In this document: positions 55,898 through 64,000 of the stretch, in pieces
Layout: each line of letters begins with the position of its first letter
How positions within the stretch are numbered: position 1 is the stretch's first letter
Assembly: GCF_900110125.1 (NCBI RefSeq)
Contig: NZ_FOCN01000010.1
Coordinates: 1 to 64,000, forward strand
Direction: 5' to 3'
Length of the DNA: 64,000 bases
Source: Cryobacterium luteum
GTDB lineage: Bacteria; Actinomycetota; Actinomycetes; Actinomycetales; Microbacteriaceae
Notes under the pieces: generated by a model
The model's database searches: none
What the model was told of the DNA's origin: nothing
Seen by the model: the letters and a program-made list of their open reading frames with translations, nothing else
Program-made: the position numbers and the translations under genes

Positions 55898-56848
55898 CTA
55901 GCTCGCGCTGAAGCCTGGTTCTCCGAGTACGGTCAGAATGCGATTGAGATCTCCGATGGTAGCGAAATCCACTGTGATCTGGCCTTTTCGTGCGCCCAGG
56001 TTGATTTTCACGCGCGTATCGAGACGGTCACCCAGGTGTTCGGCGATCTCATCGAGGTGTCCCTGGCGGCGCCCGGGAAGCGGTTTAGCCTTGACGAGTT
56101 TCGGAACGGCCGTCGCTGCAGCCTCCGCTGCGCGCACGGACAGGTCTTCCTCGACGATCTTGTCGGCCAGGCGCAGCATGCCGGCCAGGTCACCCACCGA
56201 TAGAATTGCTCGCGCGTGGCCAGCCGACAGCACGCCGGCGGCGACTCGAATTTGTACCGGCTCCGGCAGCTTCAGCAGGCGCAGCGTGTTGGTGATCTGA
56301 GGGCGCGAACGACCGATTCGGGTCGCCAGTTCTTCCTGGGTAATACCGAAATCAGCGAGCAGCTGCTGGTACGCAGACGCCTCTTCGAGCGGGTTCAACT
56401 GGGCGCGGTGAAGGTTCTCCAGCAGGGCATCGCGCAGCATGTCGACGTCGGCCGTTTCGCGCACGACCGCCGGAATACTGTCGAGCCCAACCTCCTTGGT
56501 GGCCCTTAGACGACGTTCACCCATGACGAGCTCGTATTTGCCCGGCTCATCAGACAGGGGACGCACGACGATCGGCTGCAGCACCCCGACCTCGCGAATG
56601 CTGTGCACCAGTTCGGCGAGGTCATCTTCGTCGAAAATCGTGCGCGGCTGGGCCCGGTTCGGCACGATGTTTTGCGGGTTTAGGTGAGCCAGGCGAGCCC
56701 CGGGTACGGGAATCAGCTCGGGGGAGGCATCCGCTGCAGTCGCCACACCGCGGGGAAAGAAGACGTCAACCGGGCGGGGAGCTGAAGCATCATCCTGTAC
56801 CGGAATAAGTGCACCGATGCCGCGGCCCAGACCAGTTCGTTTCGCCAT
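55898..56848 (-). CDS. parB: Chromosome partition protein ParB
   Basis: The 316-residue CTP-dependent clamp loads at parS. It has VMGERRLRAT (108-117, CTPase/ParB box II), the QPIVVRPL box (~91-98), and a helix-turn-helix TQEELATRIGRSRPQITNTLRLL (split near 165-187). A C-terminal dimer domain follows. The N-terminus MAKRTGLGRGIGALI is the usual ParA-contact peptide. The ATG overlaps the parA stop by one base. Five parS cores are nearby. Confidence 0.98.
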   Translation of the reverse strand: MAKRTGLGRGIGALIPVQDDASAPRPVDVFFPRGVATAADASPELIPVPGARLAHLNPQNIVPNRAQPRTIFDEDDLAELVHSIREVGVLQPIVVRPLSDEPGKYELVMGERRLRATKEVGLDSIPAVVRETADVDMLRDALLENLHRAQLNPLEEASAYQQLLADFGITQEELATRIGRSRPQITNTLRLLKLPEPVQIRVAAGVLSAGHARAILSVGDLAGMLRLADKIVEEDLSVRAAEAAATAVPKLVKAKPLPGRRQGHLDEIAEHLGDRLDTRVKINLGARKGQITVDFATIGDLNRILTVLGEPGFSAS

Positions 56849-57819
56849 TATTGCTTTTCTCCTAATTGGGACTTTTCTCCTCTTTCGGCCGGTTCTCCCG
56901 TTCCGGGAGCCCCACGATGGGCCATTTCTGCTGCTGCTTCGAGGTAGGAGAGCGATCCTGCGGAGTTGAGGTCGTAACTGACGACGCTCTGCCCGTAGCT
57001 CGGGGCCTCAGAAACGCGCACAGATCGCGGAATTGCGGTGTTCAGCACTTCTTTGGGGAAGTGATCGCGTACTTCCTGGGCTACCTGGGTCGCCAAATTG
57101 GTGCGGCTGTCATACATGGTGAGCAGAATTGTCGATACGACCAGGTCGGGGTTGAGGTGTTTCTCGATCAGGGCGATGTTCTTGAGCAGCTGGCTCAGAC
57201 CCTCAAGCGCGTAATACTCGCACTGAATCGGAATGAGAACCTCACGTGCCGCGACGAAGGCATTGATGGTGAGCAGCCCTAACGATGGCGGGCAGTCGAT
57301 GAAGACGTAGTCGTAGGGCTCAGCCATCTCAACCAGATAGAGGTCAAGGGCCCGGCGCAGGCGCTGCTCACGGGCGACGAGCGATACCAGTTCAATCTCT
57401 GCTCCGGCAAGGTGAATGGTGGCGGGCACACAGTACAGGGCACCGAATTCCGGGCTCTTCTGCACGACCTCAGACATTGGCATGTCGTTGATAATGACGT
57501 CGTAGACGCTCGGCGTCTCGGCGCGGTGTTCCACACCGAGAGCGGTTGAAGCGTTGCCCTGCGGGTCCAGGTCGATGACCAGCACGCGAGCTCCCTGCCG
57601 CGCAAGAGCGGCTGCGAGGTTGACGGCCGTCGTGGTTTTACCTACGCCACCCTTCTGGTTGGAGATCGTAAGCACCCGGGTCTTCTCGGGTTTGGGCAAC
57701 TCGCCTGCCGCGATGACCTGGCGGCGGCGCGTGAGTTCAGCTATCTCGCGGGCGAGCGGCGTTGTACCGTCAAACCCGGCCGCCTTGCCCGTGCGCTGAT
57801 TTTCAGCAGGATGTTTCAC
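56848..57819 (-). CDS. parA: Chromosome partition ATPase ParA
   Basis: The 323-residue deviant Walker ATPase has KGGVGKTTT (56-64), FIDCPPSLGLLT for the B motif, and DLDPQGNAST (about 80-89). A ~45-residue N-terminal extension precedes the core. The start is the GTG at 57819, which lies in the middle of parS site 5, with AAAGG 6 bp upstream as the ribosome site. No other start with a good site is seen nearby. It moves ParB-bound origins. Confidence 0.97.
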   Translation of the reverse strand: MKHPAENQRTGKAAGFDGTTPLAREIAELTRRRQVIAAGELPKPEKTRVLTISNQKGGVGKTTTAVNLAAALARQGARVLVIDLDPQGNASTALGVEHRAETPSVYDVIINDMPMSEVVQKSPEFGALYCVPATIHLAGAEIELVSLVAREQRLRRALDLYLVEMAEPYDYVFIDCPPSLGLLTINAFVAAREVLIPIQCEYYALEGLSQLLKNIALIEKHLNPDLVVSTILLTMYDSRTNLATQVAQEVRDHFPKEVLNTAIPRSVRVSEAPSYGQSVVSYDLNSAGSLSYLEAAAEMAHRGAPGTGEPAERGEKSQLGEKQ

Positions 57820-57827
57820 GTGAAACC
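57812..57827. other. parS site 5, containing the parA start codon
   Basis: TGTTTCACGTGAAACC; core perfect. On the minus strand the central CACGTG supplies the GTG start of parA, and the AAAGG ribosome site touches its edge. ParB bound here could influence parA expression. Confidence 0.95.
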
Positions 57828-57895
57828 TTTACGTTCGACGGTTGATGAGCCACCCGAAAGGGACTCCCGAACACCAAAACCGGTGACATTCGGGA

Positions 57896-58636
57896 CTAGT
57901 CCACTGTAGCTCGGATGACCCGGGTTACCTCGGGCAGCACGCCAGCACCGAGGGTGATGACCTCGACATCACGCAGCCGATACTTGCGAACGGGCTTTGC
58001 TGCGGCGTCGATTTCACGCTGGGCTCCCTCGCCCTTCATGAGAATAAGCTCACCGCCGGTGCGCAACAACGGCGCCGTCAAGGGAATGAGCTTGCTGAAC
58101 GCACTGACAGCGCGAGCCGTGACCTGGTCGAGCGGATGCGCCAGCCGCGCGTCTTCCGCACGCGCCCGCACCACCGACACATTCGCCAGCTGCAACGAGG
58201 CAACCTGATCATTCAGCCAGGCCACCCGACGTTCCATCGGTTCGATCAGCACGAAATTAACGTCTGGCCGCGCTATGGCCAGCACCAGTCCGGGCAAGCC
58301 GGCTCCGGAACCCACGTCACCGACGAAGCCCGGTCGCAAGAGTGGTGCCACGATGGCGCAGTTGAGAATGTGACGAGACCAGAGCCGGGGGAGCTCCAGC
58401 GGCCCAATCAGACCCAGGATTTCGCCCTGATCAGCTAAATTGTTGGTAAAAGCACGAATGGCATCAATTTGGGACCCGAAAAGTTCAGCCGCTGCGGCCG
58501 GTTCGATCTCCAGAACCGCCGGCTCCACAGAACCTGAGTCAGAGACATCCCGGGCGGACTCGACTGGTTCTGCGCTCGCGGGCACAGGCGTGTTTCCGGC
58601 GAAACGAGTTACTTCCGGCGTGGCAGATTCCGACAT
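57896..58636 (-). CDS. rsmG: 16S rRNA m7G527 methyltransferase
   Basis: The 246-residue enzyme has the SAM site GDVGSGAGLPGLVLA (106-120), and RLWSRHILNCA (about 84-94) in the helical part. Residues 1-40 are a non-conserved acidic extension, so a downstream start is possible. Loss causes low-level streptomycin resistance in other bacteria. It is between khpB and parA. Confidence 0.95.
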   Translation of the reverse strand: MSESATPEVTRFAGNTPVPASAEPVESARDVSDSGSVEPAVLEIEPAAAAELFGSQIDAIRAFTNNLADQGEILGLIGPLELPRLWSRHILNCAIVAPLLRPGFVGDVGSGAGLPGLVLAIARPDVNFVLIEPMERRVAWLNDQVASLQLANVSVVRARAEDARLAHPLDQVTARAVSAFSKLIPLTAPLLRTGGELILMKGEGAQREIDAAAKPVRKYRLRDVEVITLGAGVLPEVTRVIRATVD

Positions 58637-58647
58637 GACCAGCGAGG

Positions 58648-59265
58648 CTACGCTGCGGTGATGACGGTATGGCGGTCGCGACCCTCACCGGAGGACTCGG
58701 ACCGATAGCCGCCGCTCTCGGCGACAATGTCATGCACGAGCTTGCGCTCGTACGAAGACATGGCGGGAAGGTCAGCCTCGCTCGCGCCAGCCACGATCCG
58801 CTCAATGGCACGCGCTACGAGCGTGCCAAGCTCAGCTTCACGCACCTCGCGAGACCCACCGATATCAAGAATCAGGCGGGAGAACGAGCCCGTTTTGTTC
58901 TGCACCGCCAGCCGCGTCAGTTCCTGCAGGGCATTGACCGTTTCCGGCTTGGAGAGCACCCGCAGGTTGTCGGCATCGGACGCCTTGACCGAGAGGTAGG
59001 CACGGCCGTTACGGGCATCGATGTCGATATCGCCATCCAGGTCGCAAATGTCGAGAAATTCTTCGATGTAGTCGGCAGCGATGTCGCCTTCACGCTCGAG
59101 CTGGTCGGTTGTCAGGGGTACCTCAGCGACGCTGCCCGTCTCGGGAACCGCGGGGGAGGCATCCGTCGTGGCGGGGGCAGTGGGAACTGCACTGGCAGCC
59201 GAGACGCTCGTGGTCTCGATGCTGACCTCGGTGAGGCCGGTCTTGTCCGTCACGGTGATCTCCAC
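58648..59265 (-). CDS. khpB: RNA-binding protein KhpB/Jag (KH-R3H)
   Basis: The 205-residue protein has an acidic Ala/Thr/Pro first part (~1-55), a KH-like domain (~65-125) and a C-terminal R3H domain with SSYERKLVHDIVAE near 170-183. KhpB acts with KhpA on RNAs affecting cell division and envelope. GTG start overlaps the yidC stop by one base (TAGTG). Confidence 0.95.
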   Translation of the reverse strand: MEITVTDKTGLTEVSIETTSVSAASAVPTAPATTDASPAVPETGSVAEVPLTTDQLEREGDIAADYIEEFLDICDLDGDIDIDARNGRAYLSVKASDADNLRVLSKPETVNALQELTRLAVQNKTGSFSRLILDIGGSREVREAELGTLVARAIERIVAGASEADLPAMSSYERKLVHDIVAESGGYRSESSGEGRDRHTVITAA

Positions 59266-60248
59266 TACTTTTTCGGGCCGGTTTGCTTCTTGGCGCGTGC
59301 TTTGCCCACCGGCTGCTGGCGCTGCACAGGCTTGGCAGGCTCCTCAACGACAATGATGTCACCATCGGTCGCGATGAGCTTGCCCTTGCGGGCCATACGC
59401 TCTTCGCGCGCCTTGGCGGCCTCACTGCCCGGGGTCGGCATGTTTCGGATCACCAGGAACTGCTGAATCATGGTCCAGAAGTTGGAGGTGAGCCAGTAGA
59501 ACATGACGCCGAGCGGGAATGCCACTCCGGAGAAGGCGAAGACGAGGGGGAGCAGGTAGAGCATGATGCGCTGCTGCTTGAACATGGGGCTCGCCTTGGT
59601 CTCCGGTGACATGTTCTTGGAGACGATCTGCAGCTGCGTGATGAACTGCGACGCCGTCATCAGCACGACCATGGTGGCGGCGATGATCATGACGGTCACG
59701 TTGAAGGGTTCACCCGCGGTCCAGAGCGACCACTGCGAGGCAAAGGTATCGTGCAAGGGTGCATTACCGAACAGCGTGGCACTACCGAAGCTCTCGGCGA
59801 GGCTCTGATTGAGCGGGCCGACACCACGGGTGGAGCGCTGGGCGTCGTTCAGTACCGAGAACAGGGCGAAGAAGATCGGCATCTGCAACAGCAGCGGCAG
59901 GCAGGAACTCAGCGGGTTGGTACCCGTCTTCTTGTACATGGCCATGGTCTCGCGGCTCATGGCCTCGCGTGAGAACTGGTCCTTCTTGCCCTTGTACTTG
60001 TCCTGGATCTTCTTGAGCTGGGGGGCGACCTCAAGCATCTTGCGCTGGCTCTTGATCTGCCGCACGAAGATGGGAATGAGGGCCGCGCGCACAACCAGGA
60101 CGAGGCCGACGATGGACAGCACCCAGGTGAGACCGTCGTCGTAGCCGAGTCCCGCGAATCCGATCTGGGAAAAGAGCCAGTGGAAGGCTACGAGGAGCAG
60201 CTCGACCACCCATTTCAGAGGCCAGAGGATCGTACCTATGAGGTCCAT
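59265..60248 (-). CDS. yidC: Membrane insertase YidC
   Basis: The 327-residue Oxa1-type insertase has five helices, with VRAALIPIFVRQIKSQRKM carrying the substrate-groove Arg, the coiled-coil hairpin (about 75-115) and LFSVLNDAQRSTRG in the third region. The C-terminus is basic (ARAKKQTGPKK) as expected for ribosome binding. Inserts membrane proteins alone or with SecYEG. Confidence 0.97.
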   Translation of the reverse strand: MDLIGTILWPLKWVVELLLVAFHWLFSQIGFAGLGYDDGLTWVLSIVGLVLVVRAALIPIFVRQIKSQRKMLEVAPQLKKIQDKYKGKKDQFSREAMSRETMAMYKKTGTNPLSSCLPLLLQMPIFFALFSVLNDAQRSTRGVGPLNQSLAESFGSATLFGNAPLHDTFASQWSLWTAGEPFNVTVMIIAATMVVLMTASQFITQLQIVSKNMSPETKASPMFKQQRIMLYLLPLVFAFSGVAFPLGVMFYWLTSNFWTMIQQFLVIRNMPTPGSEAAKAREERMARKGKLIATDGDIIVVEEPAKPVQRQQPVGKARAKKQTGPKK

Positions 60249-60256
60249 ACTGTGGG

Positions 60257-60568
60257 TTAGCCCTTTCCGTGGCTGGGTGCGACGACAAAACCGAACGACG
60301 TCACCCTAAAGCGACGTTTCTTCTTGAGAGGTACATCATCGATGCCGCCTTCAGACCACGGATGACAGTGGCTCAGTCTGCGAGCAGTGAGGGCGCAGCC
60401 CCACGTTAGTCCGTGTTCCTGAACGGCCCCCAGTGCGTAAGCCGAACAGGACGGGTAAAACCGGCAAACATCGCCATACAGCGGTGAGATAACGGCCCGA
60501 TAGACGCGAAGAACCAGCACACCCACGTTGCGGGGCAGCAGAATGATCGTCGCGAGGATCGCGTTCAT
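60257..60568 (-). CDS. yidD: Membrane insertion factor YidD
   Basis: The 103-residue protein has the YidD core YRAVISPLYGDVCRFYPSCSAYAL (split near 23-46) with its three conserved cysteines, and GCALTARRLSHCHPW. The ATG overlaps the rnpA stop (ATGA), and the gene precedes yidC by 8 bp. Longer frame rejected. Confidence 0.95.
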   Translation of the reverse strand: MNAILATIILLPRNVGVLVLRVYRAVISPLYGDVCRFYPSCSAYALGAVQEHGLTWGCALTARRLSHCHPWSEGGIDDVPLKKKRRFRVTSFGFVVAPSHGKG

Positions 60569-60942
60569 CGGCTGGCAGTTCCCTTTCGCGCCGGTAGCGG
60601 ACGCGACAGGGAAAATCGGACTTCTTCGTGCAGCGTCTGCCACGCGGCATCGCGCGCCGTCGGTAAAGCACGGATCACGACATCCGTTCCCGGAGGCACC
60701 AGGGAGAGCATCTCGAACGTGACCGCCTTGAGGCGGCGGCGCACGAGATTGCGCCGCACGGCGTTACCCACATTCTTCGCGACAATGAAGCCGAAACGAA
60801 CCGGTGTACCGAGTGGGCCCGAGGGGCCCCCGGCACTTTTTCGTACATAGAGAACGGTATGCGCACCTACGATGCGCACACCGCGCCGAACGACGCCTTG
60901 ATAGTCGCTGCCGCTCGTAATGCGATTTACGTGAGCGAGCAC
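60565..60942 (-). CDS. rnpA: RNase P protein component
   Basis: The 125-residue protein begins MLAHVNRITSGSDYQ when the GTG at 60942 is used. It has the RNR motif in NAVRRNLVRRRLKAV (about 60-74), which binds the RNase P RNA and pre-tRNA leaders. Upstream frame extension is rejected because it reaches into the rpmH gene. It sits between rpmH and yidD. Confidence 0.95.
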   Translation of the reverse strand: MLAHVNRITSGSDYQGVVRRGVRIVGAHTVLYVRKSAGGPSGPLGTPVRFGFIVAKNVGNAVRRNLVRRRLKAVTFEMLSLVPPGTDVVIRALPTARDAAWQTLHEEVRFSLSRPLPARKGTASR

Positions 60943-60964
60943 GAGAACCTGGCGACCACGAGAC

Positions 60965-61102
60965 CTACGCGGAGAGTTCGGTGCGGCCCTTGCGACGGCG
61001 AGCACCGAGGATGGCGCGGCCTGCACGGGTACGCATGCGCAAACGGAAGCCGTGCACCTTGGCGCGACGACGGTTGTTCGGCTGGAAGGTTCTCTTGCTC
61101 AT
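60965..61102 (-). CDS. rpmH: 50S ribosomal protein L34
   Basis: The 45-residue L34 reads [20 protein letters not shown] at its start and ends GRTELSA. It is the first gene of rpmH-rnpA-yidD-yidC-khpB-rsmG, divergent from dnaA across the rpmH-dnaA part of oriC. Confidence 0.98.
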   Translation of the reverse strand: MSKRTFQPNNRRRAKVHGFRLRMRTRAGRAILGARRRKGRTELSA

Positions 61103-61568
61103 AGTTCAATCTCCACGTATTTGAATCACCGCTGGCCAAATTCCCCTCGGCCAGAACAGCAGCGCGCACAGAAGTTGGAAGCCCGCGGGATGGGGTCAAC
61201 TGATTAAAACTACGGCCTTGGGGACTCCTGGTCAAACTCAGGCCCCGAATCATCGGAATCTCCACAATAATGACTCCAACGTACATACCAAACAGGCCAG
61301 GCGACGTCACGGGTGAATTCGCCACACTGACCGGGATTGACTACCGTAAAGACAAGTTATCCACAGGTTGGAGGCCTCAACCTGAGAATTGGGTCGGTTT
61401 TATACACAAGCGGTGGATAACTTAAACGATGAGCTCGAAGCATGCTCGGAAACACCCATCGTCCGGCCTACGTAACCGTAGCGGGAACCACGTGCAACAC
61501 CGGCCCCGCGCAACACGCTCGCCCGCGGCCCGATCGTACAAACCCGAAATACACAGATTGTAGGAACA
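61103..61568. other. rpmH-dnaA intergenic region with DnaA boxes
   Basis: No gene is seen. DnaA-box matches are at 61358-61366 (TTATCCACA, perfect), 61400-61408 (TTATACACA, perfect to TTATNCACA) and 61412-61420 (one mismatch). They lie 140-210 bp upstream of the dnaA start, where they can repress dnaA and form part of the origin. Confidence 0.85.
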
Positions 61569-62987
61569 ATGGCAGATGTTGAAGCGCCGATAGCCGAGAC
61601 ATGGCGGTCCGTTCTGACCACCTTGGAATCCGACGCCACCATCACGCCCATGCTCTACGGCTTTCTCAGCCTGGTCGAGCCGAAAGGCATCGCCGCCGGT
61701 ACCTTCTATCTCGAGGTGCCCAACGAATTCACGGCCAGCATGCTCAACCAGCGCATGCGAGTTCCCCTGCTCACCGCGATGGGGCAGCTCGATGAAGCCA
61801 CCGCAGTCTCGACGTTCTATGTGGTCGTCAACCCCGAACTCGAGCAGGAATCACTGCGTCCGGTGCAGCAGACGCTGACTCCGCCCGACGTCGTTACGCC
61901 GGCCCCGCCACAATCGGTGTTCGAAGGTGTCGTTCCGGCGCAACCGCATGAGACCAGGCTCAACCCTAAGTACAGTTTCGATAACTTCGTCATCGGCCAG
62001 TCGAACCGGTTTGCGCATGCCGCCGCCGTCGCGGTGGCAGAGGCGCCGGCCAAGGCCTATAATCCACTCTTCATCTACGGATCCTCGGGCCTCGGTAAGA
62101 CTCACCTCCTGCACGCCATCGGGCATTACGCCATGAGTCTGTATCCAGGCATCCGAGTGCGGTATGTCAGTTCCGAGGAATTCACCAACGATTTCATCAA
62201 TTCCATTGCGAACAACCGTGGCGCGGCGTTCCAGTCGCGCTATCGCAACATCGACATCCTGATGATCGACGACATCCAATTTCTACAGAACAAGGCGGAA
62301 ACCCAGGAAGCTTTCTTCCACACCTTCAACACCCTGCACGACCACAACAAGCAGGTGGTCATTACGAGCGACCTGCCGCCCAAGCATCTCACCGGCTTCG
62401 AAGACCGCATGCGCAGTCGTTTCGAGTGGGGCCTGATCACGGATGTCCAGGCTCCCGACCTCGAGACCCGCATCGCCATTCTTCGTAAGAAGGCCCAGAG
62501 CGAAAAGCTGCAGGTTCCACATGACATCCTCGAATTCATGGCGTCCAAGGTCTCCTCGAACATTCGAGAACTGGAGGGTACTCTCATCCGGGTGACCGCC
62601 TTCGCGAGCCTTAATCGAACTCCGGTCGACATGGATCTGGTGCAAACAGTCTTGAAAGACCTCATCACCCTCGACGAAGACAACGTGATCGCGCCGGTGG
62701 ACATCATCACGAACACGGCCAACTACTTCAAGCTTTCGGTCGACGATCTGTACGGCTCCAGCCGGTCCCAAGCGATTGCTACGGCTCGACAAATCGCGAT
62801 GTACCTGTGCCGTGAACTCACGAATCTGTCGCTGCCCAAGATTGGACAGCTCTTCGGCAACCGTGATCACACTACGGTCATGTACGCGAACAAGAAGATC
62901 AGTGAGCTCATGAAAGAGCGTCGGTCTATCTATAACCAGGTGACTGAGCTGACCAACCGGATCAAGCAGGACCACCGCTACAAGTAG
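61569..62987 (+). CDS. dnaA: Chromosomal replication initiator DnaA
   Basis: The 472-residue AAA+ protein has domain I (about 1-90), a short Pro/Gln-rich domain II (~95-130), and an ATPase with Walker A GSSGLGKTH (171-179) and Walker B IDDIQF (233-238). The C-terminal HTH has the box RDHTTVMYANKKI (432-444). Domain II is short. It opens the origin at DnaA boxes on both sides of this gene. Confidence 0.99.
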   Translation: MADVEAPIAETWRSVLTTLESDATITPMLYGFLSLVEPKGIAAGTFYLEVPNEFTASMLNQRMRVPLLTAMGQLDEATAVSTFYVVVNPELEQESLRPVQQTLTPPDVVTPAPPQSVFEGVVPAQPHETRLNPKYSFDNFVIGQSNRFAHAAAVAVAEAPAKAYNPLFIYGSSGLGKTHLLHAIGHYAMSLYPGIRVRYVSSEEFTNDFINSIANNRGAAFQSRYRNIDILMIDDIQFLQNKAETQEAFFHTFNTLHDHNKQVVITSDLPPKHLTGFEDRMRSRFEWGLITDVQAPDLETRIAILRKKAQSEKLQVPHDILEFMASKVSSNIRELEGTLIRVTAFASLNRTPVDMDLVQTVLKDLITLDEDNVIAPVDIITNTANYFKLSVDDLYGSSRSQAIATARQIAMYLCRELTNLSLPKIGQLFGNRDHTTVMYANKKISELMKERRSIYNQVTELTNRIKQDHRYK

Positions 62988-63454
62988 TTCATCAGTGTCA
63001 GGGAGCGCCCAAATTCTGCGTCCCCTCCGAGAGTTTTCACGTTTTTCACCGTGTTGGAAGACGTTTAGCCCCGGAGGGGGGGTTTTTTTTTTAGTTTTCA
63101 CACCTGTGGATAACCCTGTGGAATTAACTCACACAACGTGGCCATTCCTGTAGAAACTTTGGGCCAGCCTGTTGAAACCTGTAGTTACACGAAGTTCGAC
63201 TTGCTCAAACGAATGACAAACTTCCACAGCTCGCCCACAACTTACAAACGTGTAGTTCTCAATGCTTCAGCGGTTTTCACAGAGTTATCCACAGTTTCCA
63301 CAACGGTTAAGAAGATTAACAAGAATTACTTAACTGGATCTAGCCGACAACCTTGACGACCAGGCCGTGCAATCCAACACGGTGCCGAACCGGTCGGTGA
63401 CAACAGCTAGCATTGAGGCCCACCCACCCGCCCGTCGAACGCAAGGACTGTTTC
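62988..63454. other. oriC core: dnaA-dnaN intergenic region
   Basis: No gene is seen. Perfect DnaA boxes lie at 63105-63113 and 63285-63293, with weaker ones between. An AT-rich stretch (about 63300-63345) beside the second box fits a DNA-unwinding element. The position between dnaA and dnaN is the standard origin location. Confidence 0.88.
63022..63092 (+). terminator. Probable dnaA terminator
   Basis: CCCCTCCG (63022-63029) pairs with CGGAGGGG (63072-63079) across a long loop and is followed by a run of ten T (63083-63092). The distant stem is less compact than usual. Confidence 0.55.
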
Positions 63455-64000
63455 GTGAGATTTCAGGCAAATCGGGATGTCTTCAGCGAGGCAGTGTCCT
63501 TCGCCGTCAAACTTCTTCCCCAACGAACGACCCTGCCGATTCTGAGCGGCGTGCTCATCGAAGCCACCGCCACGGGCCTAATCCTCTCCTCTTTCGACTA
63601 CGAAGTCTCGGCCCAGACCGAAATCGTCGCCGAGGTGGAAGAAACCGGCAAGGTGCTCGTCTCTGGCCGGCTGCTCGCTGAAATCGCCAGCCGTCTCCCC
63701 AACGCACCCGTGCGTTTCTCCACGGAGAACTCGCGCATCAAGGTCAGCTGTGGTTCCGCGAGCTTCACCCTGCTGTCCATGCCTGTTGAGGAATATCCGA
63801 GCATTCCGGTCGTCAGCACCCAATCCGGCCTCGTACCGGCTGAAGATTTCGCCGCAGCAGTCGCCCAGGTCGCCGTTGCCGCATCGCGGGACGACGTCAC
63901 TCCCGTCATCACCGGCGTGCAGCTGGAAGTCACCGAAAACAGCCTGAGTCTCGTCGCCACCGACCGCTACCGCGTCGCGGTTCGTGAGATCGACTGGGAT
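63455..64000 (+). CDS. dnaN: DNA polymerase III beta clamp, N-terminal part
   Basis: The frame starts at GTG 63455 (AAGGA 7 bp upstream) and is open to the window edge (182 codons). It begins MRFQANRDVFSEAVSFAVKL and contains PILSGVLIEA and EEYPSIPVV of the sliding clamp. Truncated by the window, otherwise normal. Confidence 0.97.
   Translation, partial: MRFQANRDVFSEAVSFAVKLLPQRTTLPILSGVLIEATATGLILSSFDYEVSAQTEIVAEVEETGKVLVSGRLLAEIASRLPNAPVRFSTENSRIKVSCGSASFTLLSMPVEEYPSIPVVSTQSGLVPAEDFAAAVAQVAVAASRDDVTPVITGVQLEVTENSLSLVATDRYRVAVREIDWD

Overview
The window is about 64 kb of a high-GC actinobacterial chromosome ending just inside dnaN, so it is the left flank of the replication origin. Gene order (murJ-trxB-trxA ... 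parB-parA-rsmG-khpB-yidC-yidD-rnpA-rpmH | dnaA | dnaN), the rpsF-ssb-rpsR-rplI-dnaB block, the HspR-controlled dnaK operon, a fused CopD/CtaG protein and DUF6049 next to murJ all point to Actinomycetota, most probably Microbacteriaceae. A secreted DUF3494 ice-binding protein suggests a cold-adapted member (Cryobacterium-like); that is inference, because no rRNA is present.

Layout. 1-308: start of an IS30-like transposase cut by the window edge. 0.5-3.6 kb: GT87-like membrane glycosyltransferase, histidine phosphatase and an RsmC/RlmG-like rRNA methyltransferase. 3.7-7.7 kb: dnaK-grpE-dnaJ-hspR with two HAIR operators. 7.8-11.4 kb: UMF1-type transporter, PEP mutase/isocitrate lyase family enzyme, a calycin-like protein, dcd and tRNA-Gly(CCC). 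11.4-15.7 kb: a gene-poor accessory stretch with decayed coding fragments, inverted repeats, the ice-binding protein, a DinB-like protein and a secreted PhoX/DUF839-like protein. 15.9-21.3 kb: epimerase, small stress-type membrane proteins, a Pif1-like helicase, a 15-bp tandem repeat and a membrane-anchored unknown. 21.3-29 kb: CopD-CtaG, HU, three cysteine-poor ribosomal proteins (S14, L33, L28), a Fur-family regulator and a two-permease zinc-type ABC importer with a palindromic Zur-like box. 28.9-33.7 kb: aminotransferase plus E1alpha-E1beta-E2 of a 2-oxoacid dehydrogenase. 33.8-38.9 kb: holin-like membrane protein, a WXG100-like/lipase pair, LMW phosphatase-purB and two membrane proteins. 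39-42.8 kb: dnaB, a DnaA-box cluster, and rplI-rpsR-ssb-rpsF. 43-47.5 kb: sugar ABC importer genes and the CCA-adding enzyme. 47.6-64 kb: DUF6049, murJ, trxB, trxA, aminotransferase, ddl, parS cluster, parB, parA, rsmG, khpB, yidC, yidD, rnpA, rpmH, dnaA/oriC and dnaN.

How the parts work together. The right third is the replication and segregation hub: oriC with DnaA boxes, five perfect parS cores (one containing the parA start codon), ParA/ParB, and membrane-insertion and RNA-processing genes. The central part is dominated by metal homeostasis and acyl-CoA/amino acid metabolism. Across the whole window the heptamer CGGATGC (often AGCGGATGC) recurs about once per kb on both strands, in and between genes. 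This DNA-level signal is not explained by any annotated feature.
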